This document shows positions 62,287-64,000 of a stretch of DNA of 64,000 nt, in pieces. Location: the NCBI RefSeq assembly GCF_023227875.1, contig NZ_JALOCH010000008.1, forward strand, positions 1 to 64,000, read 5' to 3'. The DNA is from Methanoregula sp. (lineage in GTDB: Archaea; Halobacteriota; Methanomicrobia; Methanomicrobiales; Methanospirillaceae). The first letter of the stretch is position 1. Every line of letters starts with the position of its first letter. The notes under the pieces are model-generated. The model did not search any database. It saw only the letters and a list, made by a program, of their open reading frames with translations, and had not been told where the DNA came from. A program made the position numbers and the translations under genes.

Positions 62287-63471
62287 TTAATTCAGCGGGA
62301 CATCTCCCGCGTAGTGTCGCATGATGCCACTATAAATACCGGTTGCTTTTTCCAGCGAATCGATCGAGACACGCTCGTTCACCGCATGCAGGCCCGAGAT
62401 CTCACCGGGGCCGTACTCGATCACGCTGAACCCGCACTTCCGGAGGTGACGGGCATCGCTTGCCGCCCACTGGACAATGGGGAAGACGGTCCCGCCCCAG
62501 GCACGTTCAATTTCCCCGCAGGTAACGGCAACAAGCCGCGACGAGGGGTCGGCGATGGAAGGCTCGAAGGACTCCTGCGTTATTACCGTTCCCTTTCCGG
62601 CATGGGCTGATATACCGGCAAGGAGGTCCGGGATCGGACATCCCCACGGAATCCGCATCTCGAGCTCGAGCCCGCAGTGCTGGGCCACGATATTGGACTT
62701 CTCGCCTCCCTCAATCACCCCCGGGTTGAAGGTCAGTCTCTTCAGGACGTCGCTCACGCCCGCGATCTTCAGTTCCTGCCCGAGTATTTCCGATGATCGG
62801 GAAATAATTTCCTGCAGGGGATGGCCAACCGGATAATCAGTATCGTAAAGGGTCCTCACGTACGCAAGGAACGTCATCGCTTCCATGATGGCGCTCGTAC
62901 CCACCGCCGGGTAGAGCGACCCGTGGGCCGGGACACCATTGAACGTAATATGGAGCCGGCAGAGCCCTTTCTGCCCGATTGTCGGATGACGGGCCGGCGT
63001 GGGTTCGGCAATGATACAGTCGCATGGCGGGATCACATTTCTGGCGAGCAGGTAGCGGGTCCCGTTCTCCCCCCCGGTCTCTTCATCGCAGACAAATGCC
63101 AGCGTTGCCGGTACCTCTTCACCCCCATCCGCGAGGTTTTTACAGGCAGAGAGGACCGCGGCGCACCCGCCCTTCATGTCCGTGGCACCCCGGCCCCAGA
63201 CATACCCCTCATCAATCGCACCGGAGAACGGGGGCCGGCTCCAGCCGGTATCGAGCGCTGGAACGACATCCACATGCCCGCAGAACATCAGCGTGGCGTC
63301 CTTTTTTATGGCAACAAGGTTCTCCATGCCGTCACCATTGCCGGAGACAGATGAGCGGATGCCAATGCCATCAAGAAAGTCACGTATGTATTCGATCGCC
63401 TCATCGGTCCTGCCCGGGGGGTTCTCGCTCCTTATTTTAACAAGGTCTGAACAGATGCAGCTGACATGCAT
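62287..63471 (-). CDS. M20 metallohydrolase (DapE/ArgE family)
   Basis: 394 residues. FCGHVDVVPALDTGWSRPPF, GRGATDMKGGCAAVL and CDEETGGENGTRYLL carry the metal ligands and catalytic Glu; APAHGSLYP-like GVPAHGSLYPAVG is in the lid. Likely succinyl-diaminopimelate desuccinylase or a relative, but substrate is not certain. The unknown gene upstream ends 22 bp before it. Confidence 0.93.
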   Translation of the reverse strand: MHVSCICSDLVKIRSENPPGRTDEAIEYIRDFLDGIGIRSSVSGNGDGMENLVAIKKDATLMFCGHVDVVPALDTGWSRPPFSGAIDEGYVWGRGATDMKGGCAAVLSACKNLADGGEEVPATLAFVCDEETGGENGTRYLLARNVIPPCDCIIAEPTPARHPTIGQKGLCRLHITFNGVPAHGSLYPAVGTSAIMEAMTFLAYVRTLYDTDYPVGHPLQEIISRSSEILGQELKIAGVSDVLKRLTFNPGVIEGGEKSNIVAQHCGLELEMRIPWGCPIPDLLAGISAHAGKGTVITQESFEPSIADPSSRLVAVTCGEIERAWGGTVFPIVQWAASDARHLRKCGFSVIEYGPGEISGLHAVNERVSIDSLEKATGIYSGIMRHYAGDVPLN

Positions 63472-63493
63472 GGTGAAGGCTCATGAGTAAGTA

Positions 63494-63997
63494 TCAGTGG
63501 TCGGCACAATACGCGGTGAAGAGAGTGCCAAGCGAGGCATCCGCGTACAGGCTTTTTAGGAATTCCGTATCGAAGAACTCATCGATGACCGCGAAGAAGA
63601 AATCCGGGGAGAGGGGTCTCTTGCTGTCCGGGTCGGGCACGATCCGGAAACTCCGGTAACTCGCCGGGTCTTCGGTATCGTAGATCATCTGCCAGAGCGA
63701 GGGCAGTACCTTGAATTTTTCCGGCTTGATCTCCCGGAGCCAGTTGACAAAGCCGGGGAATTTTGCCCGGTCGCCTTTCTTCTCCTCATCAATCCGCCAG
63801 CGCAGGTACTCGGCGCCGATGATATTCTTCGGCGACCCGAAATTATAGGCAAGGATTCCCGCGGTATAATCGATATGGGCGAGGGAGTCGATGAGGTAGA
63901 AATAAAGGACCTTGTCAAACCCCCCCGTGTCCTGGAGCATCAGGGACTTGCTGTAAAGGTAGTCAAGAACGGCGAGGTATTCATTGTCTTCTTCCAT
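63494..63997 (-). CDS. Soluble protein of unknown function
   Basis: 167 residues, helical, acidic and aromatic, without membrane segment. WQMIYDTEDPASYRSFRIVP and FFFAVIDEFFDTEFLKSLYA are its most notable parts. The ATG lies three bases from the window edge, so a longer N-terminus cannot be excluded. No family recognised. Probably co-transcribed with the M20 hydrolase gene. Confidence 0.6.
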   Translation of the reverse strand: MEEDNEYLAVLDYLYSKSLMLQDTGGFDKVLYFYLIDSLAHIDYTAGILAYNFGSPKNIIGAEYLRWRIDEEKKGDRAKFPGFVNWLREIKPEKFKVLPSLWQMIYDTEDPASYRSFRIVPDPDSKRPLSPDFFFAVIDEFFDTEFLKSLYADASLGTLFTAYCADH

Positions 63998-64000
63998 ATT

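Overview
The window looks like a chromosome segment of a hydrogenotrophic methanogen of the order Methanomicrobiales, most like Methanoregula or Methanosphaerula. That assignment is inferred from gene content and style, not from a search. Supporting genes are an F420-0:gamma-glutamyl ligase (cofE), an archaeal proteasome beta subunit, the archaeal termination nuclease aCPSF1/FttA, Sec61-beta, archaeal AlaRS, the anaerobic homocysteine-forming gene trio, DUF2769 and DUF1922 Cys-rich proteins, and large methyl-accepting proteins with HAMP tandems. Most genes are moderately GC-rich with ATGA stop/start overlaps; one gene near 46.4-47.3 kb is strikingly AT-rich.

Layout. 1-1.37 kb: distal end of a type I-E-like CRISPR array (22 intact repeats plus a degenerate terminal one); leader and cas genes lie outside to the left. 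1.47-4.07 kb (minus): operon for homocysteine biosynthesis. 4.16-5.19 kb: Nif3-like/SWIM pair. 5.36-11.3 kb (minus): CheW and two chemoreceptors, one with tandem HAMP modules, facing a histidine kinase that carries an N-terminal winged helix (11.6-13.3 kb). 13.4-16.75 kb: alaS and a membrane-anchored HTH regulator. 16.8-19.7 kb (minus): a secreted protein, hisH and a zinc-ribbon/PUA/PAPS-reductase-like protein. 19.8-20.4 kb: orphan mrpF-mrpG pair. 20.6-31.3 kb: a nearly unbroken minus-strand run of about nine uncharacterised membrane, lipoprotein and secreted proteins, the best candidate for an undescribed cell-surface system.

31.4-34.3 kb: membrane protein, acyltransferase, a twin CX3C protein, a tiny Lys-rich coiled-coil protein, a transposase remnant and tRNA-Gly(GCC). 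34.4-42.0 kb: tetrapyrrole block from glutamyl-tRNA to precorrin-2 (precorrin-2 dehydrogenase, hemA, then hemB-hemL-hemC-cobA and a PsiE-like gene), interrupted by two minus-strand genes; no hemD is present. 42.2-50.9 kb: bestrophin-like protein, flavoprotein, MFS transporter, DUF1922 protein, AT-rich transglutaminase-like gene, cofE, Sec61-beta, amidohydrolase, UspA and four-CBS protein. 51.0-54.6 kb: structured leader, a LamG-PKD-DUF6345 surface protein, a PepSY-like protein and a 232-bp partial copy of the LamG gene. 54.75-58.4 kb: psmB, fttA and an MFS transporter. 58.4-60.0 kb: about 1.6 kb with no supportable gene but several perfect hairpins. 60.0-61.0 kb: DUF433/DUF5615 toxin-antitoxin pair and an orphan HicB. 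61.2-64 kb: TPR surface protein, DapE/ArgE-type M20 hydrolase and one unknown gene.

Two genes under 50 codons were found by eye: a 30-residue Lys/Ala protein at 21272-21364 and a 45-residue Lys-rich protein at 33581-33718, both with strong Shine-Dalgarno sites.
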